64,000 bases of DNA, from the NCBI GenBank assembly GCA_018889975.1, contig CP076546.1:744001-808000 (forward strand). Direction: 5' to 3'. A program made the position numbers and the translations under genes. Every line of letters begins with the position of its first letter. Positions within the stretch are counted from its first letter, which is position 1. This document shows positions 40,530 through 49,277 of the stretch, piece by piece. The notes beneath the pieces were generated by a model, which was not told the origin of the DNA, did not search any database, and worked only from the letters and a program-made list of their open reading frames with translations. The DNA is from Bacillus sp. NP157 (GTDB lineage: Bacteria > Pseudomonadota > Gammaproteobacteria > Xanthomonadales > Rhodanobacteraceae).

Positions 40530-41036
40530 TCAGGGCGGGAAGTGCACCTCTTCGAAGTCATGGATGATGTCGAAGAGCGTCGCATAAAGGCTGTTGCTGG
40601 GGTGCGCCTCGTGCATGGCACCGTGCTCGATCAGATTATCCATGACGCTCATGGCGAGGTCGTATTCGGCATGCGTCGAAAGCGGTCGCCGGTCGGCGAG
40701 GAAATCGGGTTGAACCCAGGTGTCCACGGGCGCCTCCTTGATCATGGCCTGCTTCATCCACTGTCTCCGGTCGTATTGAGCGTGCGTGAGGACGGCTTTG
40801 ACGCAGCAACATTGTCGTGTGAAATCAATGCCGGTGATAAGTCGATACCGGTTGCCACGGATATCGAATACGAAACGATTGCCAACGACATCGACGCTTC
40901 CGAACATGGAGCGAAGATCGGAGAAGCTGGTGAACGGGCGCGATCGCATATGCTCTCGCCACGTTTCCAGTGCCGCGTTAGCGTCGGGATAACTCTGCGA
41001 AAAAGCCTTTAGCAGGCCACTTCCTGTCACACGCAC
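40530..41036 (-). CDS. HigB-type mRNA interferase fused in frame to a HigA-like antitoxin fragment
   Basis: 168 residues, GTG start with GGGAG seven bases upstream. Residues 1-92 match the HigB toxin family (FDIRGNRYRLITGIDF, VLTHAQYDRRQW), ribosome-dependent RNases normally ending about there. The frame continues without a stop into residues 93-168, which resemble the N-terminal domain of HigA antitoxins (STHAEYDLAMSVMDNLIEHG, LFDIIHDFEEVHFPP). The antitoxin's helix-turn-helix is absent. A GGAGG followed by in-frame GTG (VDTW) lies at the junction, so a separate antitoxin fragment could also be made. Confidence 0.75.
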   Translation of the reverse strand: MRVTGSGLLKAFSQSYPDANAALETWREHMRSRPFTSFSDLRSMFGSVDVVGNRFVFDIRGNRYRLITGIDFTRQCCCVKAVLTHAQYDRRQWMKQAMIKEAPVDTWVQPDFLADRRPLSTHAEYDLAMSVMDNLIEHGAMHEAHPSNSLYATLFDIIHDFEEVHFPP

Positions 41037-41215
41037 ATGCTGCTCCCGCCGTTAGGAGCGTTAATGTGCCGTGTGGCTCTGCTGGCGAATATCGGCGGAC
41101 GCCGAAGGTGGGCGTAGGAGTCCGCTGACGATATGCGGTTTGCGTGTGAGCTATTGCCCACGCTATGTCAGATCCGTATACGATGGACACTCACTCCACG
41201 CGCGTGAGGCCAGCC

Positions 41216-41890
41216 ATGGCGTTCCGGGTTCTGATCATCGGTGGCACGGGGCAGGTGGGCGCCGCCGTGATGCGGGCGCTGGTTGCCGATTCGGCCTGCG
41301 TGGAAGCGGTCATGGTCAACCGGCGCGACATTCCGGTCTTTGGCGACGACCGGATCCGCCAGGTCACGCTGGATACGTCGGCGCCAGGATTCCCCGACGA
41401 GATCGCCACGATCGCGAAAGCCATGCTCGCCCACGGCGACCCGGTGTACGCCGCCTCATGCGTTGGGGTGGGCGCAGGCAGCATGAAATGGAGCGAAGAC
41501 GAGCTGAAGGCGCTGGAAATCGGCGTCGTCGGTGGATTCGCCCGGGGGTGCCACGCCGGTGGCATCACCCACTTCTCGCTACTCTCGGCCGTCGGCTCGA
41601 CGTCGAAGAGCCGCTTCCGCTACGTGCGCGTCATGGGCCTGAAGGAAGAGGCGATCGAAGCCGTCGGCTTCAAGCGGGTGGCGATATTCCGGCCGGGCAT
41701 CATCGCGGGCAACATCCACACGCCGGGTTACGTCGCATGGCTGGGCAAGCTGGTGCCTGGCCGGTTCGGCACGATCGAGCAGGACGATATCGGGCGCGCG
41801 TTCCTGGCTGAATTCAGGCGCGGGTTGGCGGGCAGTGGCGTCGAATACTTCGAGAACGCCGACATGCGTCGCCTGTCGCGGCAGGGCTAG
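41216..41890 (+). CDS. NAD(P)-binding Rossmann-fold oxidoreductase (HTATIP2/atypical SDR-like)
   Basis: 224 residues from the ATG preceded by GTGAGG; upstream in-frame ATGs at 41165 and 41183 lack ribosome-binding sites. Dinucleotide motif VLIIGGTGQVGAAV at the N-terminus; FSLLSAVGSTSKSRFRYVRVMGLKEEAIEA gives an SxxxYxxxK-like active-site region; RVAIFRPGIIAGN is typical of the extended/atypical SDR and TIP30 group. Substrate unknown. Its TAG stop shares a CTAG with the convergent gene. Confidence 0.8.
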   Translation: MAFRVLIIGGTGQVGAAVMRALVADSACVEAVMVNRRDIPVFGDDRIRQVTLDTSAPGFPDEIATIAKAMLAHGDPVYAASCVGVGAGSMKWSEDELKALEIGVVGGFARGCHAGGITHFSLLSAVGSTSKSRFRYVRVMGLKEEAIEAVGFKRVAIFRPGIIAGNIHTPGYVAWLGKLVPGRFGTIEQDDIGRAFLAEFRRGLAGSGVEYFENADMRRLSRQG

Positions 41891-42267
41891 CCGGCGCTGT
41901 CGGACGCGGGGACGCCGAGGCGTTCGATCCATCCGAGCACGAAGCCCTCGAGCGTGACGCGCGGTGGGACCAGCTGGCCGCTTGCGTGGACGAAACCTTG
42001 CGCGGCTTTCAGGAAGGCCTGCTTTGCCCTGGCGGAGTCGATCCGCGCCGTCGCCTGACGCTGGCGCAACTGGACGATGTGGGCCGATGGCTGGCCCGGC
42101 TTCGAGAACTTGGCGTAACGCCGCAGCTCGTCGGCTGCCGTGGTGGTGTCGCGCGCGGCGCGATCCATGGCGGCGCGGGCCGTCGCCGCCTGGCCCAGTA
42201 GCGCAAAGGCCTCGGCGCTGAGCTCGGGCGGCGTATCGTGCGTGTCGGGGGCGTTGGGCTCGGTCAT
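41887..42267 (-). CDS. hypothetical protein, alpha-helical
   Basis: 126 residues, Ala/Arg/Gln-rich and probably helical throughout (AATARAAMDRAARDTTTAADELRRYAKF). No signal peptide, membrane helix or recognised motif. It begins about 36 bp after the probable original stop of the upstream membrane gene and ends in the CTAG shared with the convergent oxidoreductase. Confidence 0.6.
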   Translation of the reverse strand: MTEPNAPDTHDTPPELSAEAFALLGQAATARAAMDRAARDTTTAADELRRYAKFSKPGQPSAHIVQLRQRQATARIDSARAKQAFLKAAQGFVHASGQLVPPRVTLEGFVLGWIERLGVPASDSAG

Positions 42268-42302
42268 CCGCCCATAATAGCGATGTGGCGGTATCGCTGG
42301 CC

Positions 42303-42808
42303 TTATCCGGCGCAGGCGCGGGGCGGTAGAACAGGAAGTAAGCGGCCGGCACGTAGTAGAACAGCATCCAGTGGCCCGAGAACGCGCGCAACTGGGTAGC
42401 GTTGAATGCGCTGAACTCGGCTTGCGTCAGCTTGCGCACGACGTGGCCGTGGTCGAGCAGCACGAACTCGTTGCCCTGTGCCGTCGCATGGCCTCCCTGC
42501 ATGGCAATCATCGACACGGCGAAGTTCACCAGCGCGTAGACGAAGACGCCAGCCCCTACCGTGGCGACCCACGGGGGCAGGGCACGCGCAATGGTGAGCA
42601 GCGAGAAACTGGCCGCCTGTTCCTTCCTGACGATGAACACGAAGGGAAGGAAGACGACGAAGATGCCGATGTGCAGTCCCCATACGGCAGGAAACCGGCT
42701 GGCGACATCGATGCCTGCGAGCGCGGCGACGTGCACGGCCACGGCGGCGACGAAGCCTGCGCCGGCAACGGCGCCGACCAGCTCACGAGCAGTTCTTGCC
42801 ACGGTCAT
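42303..42808 (-). pseudogene. inner-membrane protein gene, frameshifted near its 3' end (no stop in frame)
   Basis: About 165 residues of sensible membrane protein from the ATG at 42808 (AAGGA upstream). Helices: LVGAVAGAGFVAAVAVHVAALAG, GLHIGIFVVFLPFVFIV, WVATVGAGVFVYALVNFAVS and MLFYYVPAAYFLFY. After FYRPAPAP the frame stays open for over 230 more residues of Arg/Ala-rich sequence antisense to real genes, down to 41579. One extra base in the GC run just before would bring TAA at 42303-42305 into frame, 36 bp before the next gene's ATG. Either a mutation or a sequencing error in CGCCCCGCGCC. Family not recognised. Confidence 0.6.
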
Positions 42809-42921
42809 CGAGTGCATCCTTGCGAGTGGGTATGGGCGGCATTGTCGGGGACGGGGTGCTGGATTGCACCGACTCAATCGACCGATCCGTGACCGATTCC
42901 GGCTTTCAAACCCCGGAAACA

Positions 42922-42951
42922 ACAAAGCCCCGCATCGCTGCGAGGCTTTGT
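42922..42951 (-). terminator. rho-independent terminator of tRNA-Leu
   Basis: On the minus strand, hairpin AAAGCCTCGC...GCGGGGCTTTGT, 9 bases after the tRNA 3' end, ending in a short T-rich tail. Confidence 0.8.
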
Positions 42952-42959
42952 CTTATAAT

Positions 42960-43044
<85 letters not shown>

Positions 43045-43131
43045 AGGTGTCCCGGTAGCAGAAATGACTGCCCCGTGAGCCGCGTAGATTAGGCAGGTCG
43101 GCTACACTTGTCAACGATTTTTCAAAACGGG

Positions 43132-43147
43132 AGTGAAATATTTCACT
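43132..43147. promoter_or_regulatory. perfect 16-bp palindrome upstream of rnr
   Basis: AGTGAAATATTTCACT, flanked by near-complementary GGG/CCC. It lies 22-37 bp before the favoured rnr start (43169); a GTG inside it could be an alternative start. AT-rich perfect symmetry in a GC-rich genome suggests a repressor site or RNA hairpin. Confidence 0.5.
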
Positions 43148-43168
43148 TCCCCCTTCCAAGGTCCTTAC

Positions 43169-46000
43169 GTGACGAAGAAAAACAAAGGTTCCGGTGATCG
43201 CAACGGTCCCCGTAAACCCAAGGCGAGCCGCCCCGGCAAGGCGCTGGCCAAGTTCAACGACCGCATGCCGCAGGCAGTGGTCGACCCGCACGCCGCGCGC
43301 GAAGCGCAGCGCTATGACACCCCCATCCCCAGCCGCGAGGCGATCCTGGCCCTGCTGGAAGAACGCGGCGAGCTGATGTCCGCGGAGGACATCGCCCGCG
43401 CACTGCGCCTGTTCACCGATTACGAGATCAACGCGCTGGACAAGCGCCTCGGCGCGATGGTTCGCGACGGCCAGTTGCTGCGCAACCGCCGCAACGGCTA
43501 CGCCCCCGCGCAGAAGCTCAACCTGATCCCCGGCCGCGTCATCGCGAACGCCGAGGGCTACGGCTTCCTGCGCCCGGACGAGGGTGGCGACGACCTCTAC
43601 CTGTCACCGTCGCAGATGCGCAGCGTGCTGCATGGCGACCGCGTGCTGGCCAGCGTCGTCGGCATCGACCGCCGTGGCCGCCGCCAGGGCGCCATCGTGG
43701 AAGTGCTGGAGCGCCGCTCGCCGCGCCTGGTCGGTCGCGTGGTGGTCGAGAACGGCGTGATCCTGGTCGAACCGGATGACCGCCGCCTGCACCAGAACAT
43801 CATGATCCCCGCCGGCCGCGAGTCCGGTGCCCGCTCGGGCGAGATCGTGGTGGTCGAGATCACCGATCCGCCGACCCCGCACCGCGGACCCCTCGGCACC
43901 ATCCGCGCCACGCTGGGCGAACGCCTGCAGCCGTCGCTGGTGGTCGAGATGGCCATCGCCAGCCACGACCTGCCACACGAATTCCCGCCGCAGGTGGTCC
44001 GCCAGGCCGAGGAAGTCGAACCGAAGGTCACGGCCAACGAGCGTAAGGGCCGCACCGACATCCGCCACCTGCCGCTGGTCACGATCGATGGCGAGGATGC
44101 CCGCGACTTCGACGACGCGGTGTATGCGGAGCCGTTGAAGCAGGGCGGTTTCCGCCTGATCGTCGCCATCGCCGACGTCTCGCACTACGTGCCGGTCGGC
44201 ACGGCGCTCGACGTCGAAGCCTACGAGCGCAGCACCTCGACCTACTTCCCGGGCTTCGTCGTGCCGATGCTGCCCGAGACGCTGTCCAACGGCATCTGCT
44301 CGCTGATGCCCCGGGTGGATCGCCTGTGCATGGTCTGCGACATGGAGATCGATGCCGAGGGCGAGGTGCAGCACGCGAAGTTCTACGACGCGGTGATGCA
44401 TTCGCACGCGCGCCTCACCTACAACAAGGTGTGGCAGGCGGTGGGCGAGCGTAACGCCGACGTCCGCGACGAGATCGCCGACGTGCTGCCGCAGGTGGAG
44501 AACCTGCATCGCCTGTACAAGGCGATGGCCAAGGCGCGCAAGCGTCGCGGTGCGATCGACTTCGAAACCCCGGAAGTGAAGTTCCGCCTCACCCCGTCTG
44601 GCGACGTGGTGTCGATGGGCGCGAGCGACCGCAACGACGCGCACAAGCTCATCGAAGAATGCATGATCGCCGCCAACGTGCAGGCGGCGAAGTACCTGTC
44701 CAAGCGCAAGATCCCCGCGCTGTACCGCGTGCACGCGCCGCCGCCGCTGGAGAAGTACGAAGACCTCCTGCAGTTCCTGCGCGAGTTCAAGCTGAAGATG
44801 CCGCCGAACGATGAAGTGACGCCGGCCGACTTCTCCGCGCTGCTGAAGAAGGTGCACGATCGCCCCGAGGCCGAGCTGATCCAGTCGGTGCTGCTGCGCG
44901 CGCAGAGCATGGCCGTGTACCACCCGGAGAACCAGGGCCACTTCGGCCTGGCACTGGATGCGTACGCGCACTTCACCTCGCCGATCCGTCGCTATCCCGA
45001 CCTGCTGGTGCACCGTGCTATCCGTTACGCCCTGACCAAGGGCAAGCCGTCGGAGTACGTGTATTCCGAAGCGCAGATGGAAAAGATGGCCGTGCATTGC
45101 TCGCAGCGCGAGCGCCGTGCCGAGGAAGCCGAGCGCGACGTCGACGAGCGCTTCAAGTGCGCGTGGATGGAGAAGCACGTTGGCGAGGAGTTCGCCGGCA
45201 CCATCACCGGCGTCACCTCGTTTGGCCTGTTCGTCGAACTGGCGGCGTCGCGTGTGTCGGGGCTGGTCCATGTCTCACAGTTGCCCAACGACTATTACAA
45301 GTTCGATCCGGTCCGCCACCTGATGAAGGGCGAGCGCACCGGTGCCAGCTATCGCCTGGGTGACTACGTGAGCGTGCAGGTGCTGCGCGCGAGCATGGAA
45401 GACCGCAAGATCGACTTCCGCCTCGTCGCCCGCCTGCAGTCGCTGCCCAAGCCGGTGGCCCCGCCGGTGGTTGCGCCGACGGCAAAGCCGGCGAAGAAGA
45501 CCGGCACGGTGGCCGGCGTCGGCAAGGCGTTCGGCCGGATGGTGAAGAAGGCCGCGGAGAAGCTGACAGGCGGCAAGCGCACGAAGAAGGTTGCCGAAGC
45601 GGTGCCGGTCGCGGATCATCCGCTGCCGTCGCTTCCGCCGGTGCCTTCCGAGCGTCGCCCGGCGGCGAAGAAATCCGCTGGCAAGCGCGTCGCCGAAGCC
45701 GCACCGGCACCCGCGCCGGCGCCGGCGGCAAAGGGCGGCTCGCGTCGCTCCGGGCCGCGGCGCGGCGGTGCCGACGACGCCGGGTCGAAGCAGTCCGCGC
45801 CGAAGCCGTCGTCGGGTTCCGCGCAGCCGTCCTCGTCGCGTCGTTCCGCCCAGGAACCTGCGGCGCCGGTGAAGCCCACGGCGAAGAAAGGTGCCGCCCC
45901 GCAGCAGGCGGCGGTGAAGAAGGTGGCCGCGAAGCAGGCTCCCGCGAAAAAGGCCACGGCGAAGAAAGCCGCGGCGCGTCCCCCCAGGAGCAGGTCGTAA
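43169..46000 (+). CDS. rnr: ribonuclease R
   Basis: 943 residues from GTG (N-terminus TKKNKGSGDRNG, AAGG upstream), processive 3'-5' exoribonuclease of structured RNA. Order: N-terminal winged helix (about 50-130), two cold-shock domains (GRVIANAEGYGFLRPDEGG), RNB catalytic domain with the Asp cluster DGEDARDFDDAV, and S1 domain (GTITGVTSFGLFVEL). From about residue 758 comes a 186-residue Lys/Ala/Pro tail with histone-H1-like KKA repeats, longer than in E. coli, probably RNA- or ribosome-binding. Followed 3 bp later by rlmB. Confidence 0.95.
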   Translation: MTKKNKGSGDRNGPRKPKASRPGKALAKFNDRMPQAVVDPHAAREAQRYDTPIPSREAILALLEERGELMSAEDIARALRLFTDYEINALDKRLGAMVRDGQLLRNRRNGYAPAQKLNLIPGRVIANAEGYGFLRPDEGGDDLYLSPSQMRSVLHGDRVLASVVGIDRRGRRQGAIVEVLERRSPRLVGRVVVENGVILVEPDDRRLHQNIMIPAGRESGARSGEIVVVEITDPPTPHRGPLGTIRATLGERLQPSLVVEMAIASHDLPHEFPPQVVRQAEEVEPKVTANERKGRTDIRHLPLVTIDGEDARDFDDAVYAEPLKQGGFRLIVAIADVSHYVPVGTALDVEAYERSTSTYFPGFVVPMLPETLSNGICSLMPRVDRLCMVCDMEIDAEGEVQHAKFYDAVMHSHARLTYNKVWQAVGERNADVRDEIADVLPQVENLHRLYKAMAKARKRRGAIDFETPEVKFRLTPSGDVVSMGASDRNDAHKLIEECMIAANVQAAKYLSKRKIPALYRVHAPPPLEKYEDLLQFLREFKLKMPPNDEVTPADFSALLKKVHDRPEAELIQSVLLRAQSMAVYHPENQGHFGLALDAYAHFTSPIRRYPDLLVHRAIRYALTKGKPSEYVYSEAQMEKMAVHCSQRERRAEEAERDVDERFKCAWMEKHVGEEFAGTITGVTSFGLFVELAASRVSGLVHVSQLPNDYYKFDPVRHLMKGERTGASYRLGDYVSVQVLRASMEDRKIDFRLVARLQSLPKPVAPPVVAPTAKPAKKTGTVAGVGKAFGRMVKKAAEKLTGGKRTKKVAEAVPVADHPLPSLPPVPSERRPAAKKSAGKRVAEAAPAPAPAPAAKGGSRRSGPRRGGADDAGSKQSAPKPSSGSAQPSSSRRSAQEPAAPVKPTAKKGAAPQQAAVKKVAAKQAPAKKATAKKAAARPPRSRS

Positions 46001-46003
46001 GTC

Positions 46004-46750
46004 ATGACAGAGACGTGGATCGTTGGCATCAATCCGGTCGAAGGCGCCCTCGCCAACGATCCGGAGCGTGTCCGTGAATTGCTGGTTGAGCAGAACTCGA
46101 AAAACGCACGCGTAAACGAGATCGTCGCGCTGGCGCGCAAGCGTGGCATCCAGGTGCGCACGATGGGCAAGGAACAGCTCGAGAAGACGAGTGGCGAAGC
46201 CCGCCACCAGGGCGTCGTCGCGCGCTACGAAACCCCGCCGATGCTCGGCGAGAACGATCTGGACGGCCTGGTCGAGGCAGCCGGTCCGGATGCGCTGGTG
46301 CTGGTGCTGGATGGCGTGACCGATCCGCACAACCTGGGCGCGTGCCTGCGCAGCGCGGCGGCGGCGAAAGTCACTGCCGTGGTGGTGCCGAAGGATCGCG
46401 CCGTGGGCCTCACGCCCACGGTGCGCCGTGCGTCGGCGGGCGGCGCGGATCTCGTGCCGATGGTCGCCGTCACCAACCTGGCCCGCGCCCTGCGCGCGTT
46501 GAAAGATGCCGGTGTGTGGATCACCGGCCTCGCCGGCGAAACCGACAAGTCGATCTACCAGATCGACTTCAAGGGGCCGGTGGCGCTGGTGCTCGGCAGC
46601 GAGGGCGATGGCATGCGCCATCTCACCCAGGAAACCTGCGACTTCGTCGCGAAGATCCCGATGCCGGGCAGCATGGAGAGCCTCAACGTCTCCGTGGCCA
46701 CCGGCATCGTCCTGTTCGAAGCCCTGCGCCAGCGAGGTGTGAAGAAATGA
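46004..46750 (+). CDS. rlmB: 23S rRNA (guanosine-2251-2'-O)-methyltransferase
   Basis: 248 residues, SPOUT-fold methyltransferase of the TrmH family. N-terminal L30e-like domain (INPVEGALANDPERVRELLV), catalytic domain with DGVTDPHNLGACLRSA, LVLGSEGDGM and the knot region IPMPGSMESLNVSVATGIVLFE. Methylates G2251 in the peptidyl-transferase P loop. The rnr-rlmB order is conserved in gammaproteobacteria. The next gene overlaps by ATGA. Confidence 0.95.
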   Translation: MTETWIVGINPVEGALANDPERVRELLVEQNSKNARVNEIVALARKRGIQVRTMGKEQLEKTSGEARHQGVVARYETPPMLGENDLDGLVEAAGPDALVLVLDGVTDPHNLGACLRSAAAAKVTAVVVPKDRAVGLTPTVRRASAGGADLVPMVAVTNLARALRALKDAGVWITGLAGETDKSIYQIDFKGPVALVLGSEGDGMRHLTQETCDFVAKIPMPGSMESLNVSVATGIVLFEALRQRGVKK

Positions 46751-47019
46751 GCAGCCTTCTGTGGCACGACTGGTGTGGCCTGGTCGGCGTGGCGCTGGTG
46801 CTGGTCGCGTTCTTCCTGCTCCAGGCGCACAAGCTGTCGGGGCAGGGCTATCCGTACCAGGTGATGAACCTGGTCGGCGCCTTCGGCATCCTGCTCTCGC
46901 TGATCTTCGGCATGTTCAACCTGTCGGCGTTCCTGCAGGAAATGGCGTGGTTCCTGATCAGCGTCTACGGCATCGTCCGTGGCGTAAGGGCACGCAAGGC
47001 CGCGCAGATCATTCCTTGA
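46747..47019 (+). CDS. CBU_0592-like small membrane protein
   Basis: 90 residues, three membrane helices. The stretch HKLSGQGYPYQVMNLVGAFGILLSL fits the CBU_0592 family of small inner-membrane proteins of unknown function. Starts inside the rlmB stop (ATGA), so it is made from the rnr-rlmB message. A REP pair follows. Confidence 0.8.
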   Translation: MSSLLWHDWCGLVGVALVLVAFFLLQAHKLSGQGYPYQVMNLVGAFGILLSLIFGMFNLSAFLQEMAWFLISVYGIVRGVRARKAAQIIP

Positions 47020-47028
47020 GATAACCGT

Positions 47029-47113
47029 GTAGGAGCGCGCCTGCGCGCGATGGGTTATTGCGCAGGCACGGCATCACCGCTGTGTTGGCTTTCGCGCGCA
47101 GGCGCGCTCCTAC
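47029..47113. repeat. paired inverted REP elements
   Basis: Forward copy 47029-47053 and reversed copy 47092-47113 with a 38-bp loop, ten bases after the preceding stop codon. Confidence 0.9.
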
Positions 47114-47200
47114 ATCGGTCGTGGGCGTGGGCAATGGGGTTACACCGGGGTCAGCTTCGTTTGGTAAAATGCCCATCGACCCTGCGCAATGCGGGGTTCC

Positions 47201-47252
47201 GCCCGGGGACGACCCCTGGCCGGCTTTCGACTTCGCGGGGACGACCCCGCCC
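47201..47252 (+). ncRNA. guanidine-II (mini-ykkC) riboswitch
   Basis: Two adjacent hairpins with identical caps: GGGGACGACCCC at 47205-47216 and GCGGGGACGACCCCGC at 47235-47250. Both carry the diagnostic ACGR loop that binds guanidinium when the loops kiss. It is 16 bases before the SMR exporter gene, whose CGGAG ribosome-binding site lies just after hairpin 2, fitting translational control. A TAAAAT -10-like box lies at 47165-47170. Confidence 0.93.
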
Positions 47253-47267
47253 TGGCGGAGCCTTTTT

Positions 47268-47585
47268 ATGTACTGGACGATGCTACTTCTGGCCGGTCTG
47301 TTCGAGATCGCCTGGGCCGTTGGCCTGAAATATTCCGAGGGTTTCACCCGGCTCTGGCCCAGCGTGCTCACGCTGGGCGCGATGCTGGTCAGCATCGTGT
47401 TGCTGGCCATGGCGGCGAAGAAGCTGCCGTTGGGCACCGCGTATGCGATCTGGACCGGCATCGGCGCCGTGGGTGCCGTGACGCTGGGGATCGTGCTGTT
47501 TGGTGAATCGGCACAGCCGCTGAGGCTGGTGTGCGTTGGGTTGATTGTTCTGGGGATCGTGGGGTTGAAGGTGACGGCTGGCTGA
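47268..47585 (+). CDS. sugE: SMR-family guanidinium exporter (SugE/Gdx)
   Basis: 105 residues, four membrane helices. Glu13 ([22 protein letters not shown]) is the conserved proton/substrate carboxylate, and GLKYSEGF is the Gdx signature separating it from EmrE-type drug pumps. The upstream guanidine-II riboswitch supports guanidinium as substrate. Acts as a dual-topology dimer driven by protons. Followed by a clear terminator. Confidence 0.95.
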   Translation: MYWTMLLLAGLFEIAWAVGLKYSEGFTRLWPSVLTLGAMLVSIVLLAMAAKKLPLGTAYAIWTGIGAVGAVTLGIVLFGESAQPLRLVCVGLIVLGIVGLKVTAG

Positions 47586-47595
47586 GCTGGCAACG

Positions 47596-47651
47596 AAAGA
47601 GGCCGTGCGCGACATCTGGGTTGATGTTGGGCACGGCCTCTTTTGTTTTTT
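47596..47651 (+). terminator. rho-independent terminator of sugE
   Basis: AAAGAGGCCGTGC and GCACGGCCTCTTTT pair around a 22-base loop, followed by a T-rich run to 47651. Confidence 0.85.
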
Positions 47652-47665
47652 ACGTCCTTGGGGGG

Positions 47666-47687
47666 TCGCGCGCGGGCGCGCTCCTAC
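47666..47687 (-). repeat. single REP element
   Basis: Reversed copy (centre GCGGGCGC) 13 bp beyond the phoU stop, between the convergent sugE and phoU genes. Confidence 0.85.
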
Positions 47688-47700
47688 AGGGGGGTGGGGA

Positions 47701-48420
47701 TTACGGTTTGGCGGTGAAGTCGGGGCTGGCGGTGTCGTCACGCTTGAGGCGCGGCGCGACCAGCGGTTCGCCGTGGACGACGAACCAGACGTTTTCCGCG
47801 ATGTTGGTCGCGTGGTCGCCGATGCGTTCGATGTTCTTGGCCATGAACAGCAGGTGGGTGCAGGGCGTGATGTTGCGCGGGTCTTCCATCATGTAGGTAA
47901 GCAGGGCGCGGAACACGACGGTATAGGCTTCGTCGAGGTCGGCGTCGGCTTTCCACACTTCGTAGGCCGCTTCGGCGTCCTGGTCGTGGTAGGCCTTGAG
48001 CACGTTGCGCAGCTGCTCGGCAGCCAGTTCGGCCAGGTTGGCCAGGCCGCCGGCGGCGGTGATCGGGGCGACGCGGCTGAGCGGGATCGAGCGCTTGGCC
48101 ACGTTGGCGGCGTAGTCGCCGATGCGCTCGATGTCCGCGGCGATGCGCAAGGCGGCGAACACGTTGCGCAGGTCGCCGGCGATCGGCGCGCGCAGGGCGA
48201 GCAGGCGGACCACGTCCTGGCTGATGTCGTGCTCGAGCGCGTCGAGCGCGTCGTCGTTGTCGACCACGCGCTGGGCGGCACGCTCGTCGCGGCGCTGGAC
48301 CACGTCGATGGCGGCTTCGAGCTGCGTCACCGCCAGCTCGCCCATCCTCACGATTTCGCCGGTCAGGCGCTTCAGCTCGTCGTCGTAGCTCTTGATGATG
48401 TGCTGGTGCGGGGTGTTCAT
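47701..48420 (-). CDS. phoU: phosphate-specific transport regulator PhoU
   Basis: 239 residues, two homologous three-helix bundles each with an acidic metal-binding face (AADIERIGDYAANVA and MAKNIERIGDHATNIAE). Negative modulator of PhoR/PhoB signalling and of PstSCAB flux. ATG chosen at MNTPHQHI, 23 bp after pstB. Last gene of the pst operon. Confidence 0.95.
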   Translation of the reverse strand: MNTPHQHIIKSYDDELKRLTGEIVRMGELAVTQLEAAIDVVQRRDERAAQRVVDNDDALDALEHDISQDVVRLLALRAPIAGDLRNVFAALRIAADIERIGDYAANVAKRSIPLSRVAPITAAGGLANLAELAAEQLRNVLKAYHDQDAEAAYEVWKADADLDEAYTVVFRALLTYMMEDPRNITPCTHLLFMAKNIERIGDHATNIAENVWFVVHGEPLVAPRLKRDDTASPDFTAKP

Positions 48421-48443
48421 CGATTGCCTCGGAATAGGGTGGC

Positions 48444-49277
48444 TTAGCCGAAACGGCCGGTGATGTAGTCTTCGGTCTGCTTCTTGTCCGGCTTCGTGAA
48501 GATCTTCTCGGTCTTGTCGAACTCGATCAGCTCGCCCATGTACATGAACGCGGTCATGTCCGAGCAACGTGCCGCCTGCTGCATGTTGTGCGTCACGATC
48601 ACGATCGTAAAGTCTTTCTTGAGTTCTTCCACCAGCTGCTCGATGCGGCTGGTCGCGATCGGGTCGAGCGCCGAGGTCGGCTCGTCGAGCAGCAACACTT
48701 CGGGCTTCAGCGCGATGCCGCGGGCGATGCACAGGCGCTGCTGCTGACCGCCGGAGAGGCCCAGCGCGCTCTGCTTGAGCTTGTCCTTCACCTCGTCCCA
48801 CAGCGCGGCGCCGCGCAGGGCCTGCTCCACGCGCTCTTCCATCGTCGAGCGGTTGAGCTTCTCGTGGTGGCGGATGCCGTAGGCCACGTTTTCGAAGATG
48901 GTCATCGGGAACGGGACCGGCTTCTGGAACACCATGCCGACCTTGCTGCGCAGGCGGTTCATGGAGTACTTCGGGTCCAGGATGTTCTCGCCGTCCAGCA
49001 CGATCTCGCCCTCGGCACGCATGCCCGGGTAGATCGCATAGATGCGGTTGAAGATGCGCAGCAGGGTGGACTTGCCGCAGCCCGAGGGACCGATGATGGC
49101 GGTGACCTTCTTCTCCGGCACGTCCAGCGCGATGTGCTTCAGCGCGTGGAATTCGCCGTAGTAGAAGTTCAGGTCACGCACGGTCATCTTCGGCGGAACC
49201 TGGCCCAGGTCCATGCCACCGTGGTGCGGCGACGTACCGAAGCCCGGCTGGGAAGCGACTTGGTTCATGTTAGTCAT
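48444..49277 (-). CDS. pstB: phosphate ABC transporter ATP-binding protein PstB
   Basis: 277 residues. Walker [10 protein letters not shown], signature LSGGQQQR, Walker [13 protein letters not shown] and a switch His (VTHNMQQ). Energises high-affinity phosphate import with PstA/PstC. The start overlaps the pstA end by 8 bp. Confidence 0.97.
   Translation of the reverse strand: MTNMNQVASQPGFGTSPHHGGMDLGQVPPKMTVRDLNFYYGEFHALKHIALDVPEKKVTAIIGPSGCGKSTLLRIFNRIYAIYPGMRAEGEIVLDGENILDPKYSMNRLRSKVGMVFQKPVPFPMTIFENVAYGIRHHEKLNRSTMEERVEQALRGAALWDEVKDKLKQSALGLSGGQQQRLCIARGIALKPEVLLLDEPTSALDPIATSRIEQLVEELKKDFTIVIVTHNMQQAARCSDMTAFMYMGELIEFDKTEKIFTKPDKKQTEDYITGRFG

Noticed and set aside
40530-40780. Separate, complete higA gene
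   Set aside because: Only the N-terminal antitoxin domain is encoded before the stop; no helix-turn-helix follows.
41579-42300. Arg-rich 230-residue C-terminal domain of the membrane protein
   Set aside because: It is antisense to the oxidoreductase and overlaps another gene on the same strand in a different frame; better explained by a lost stop.
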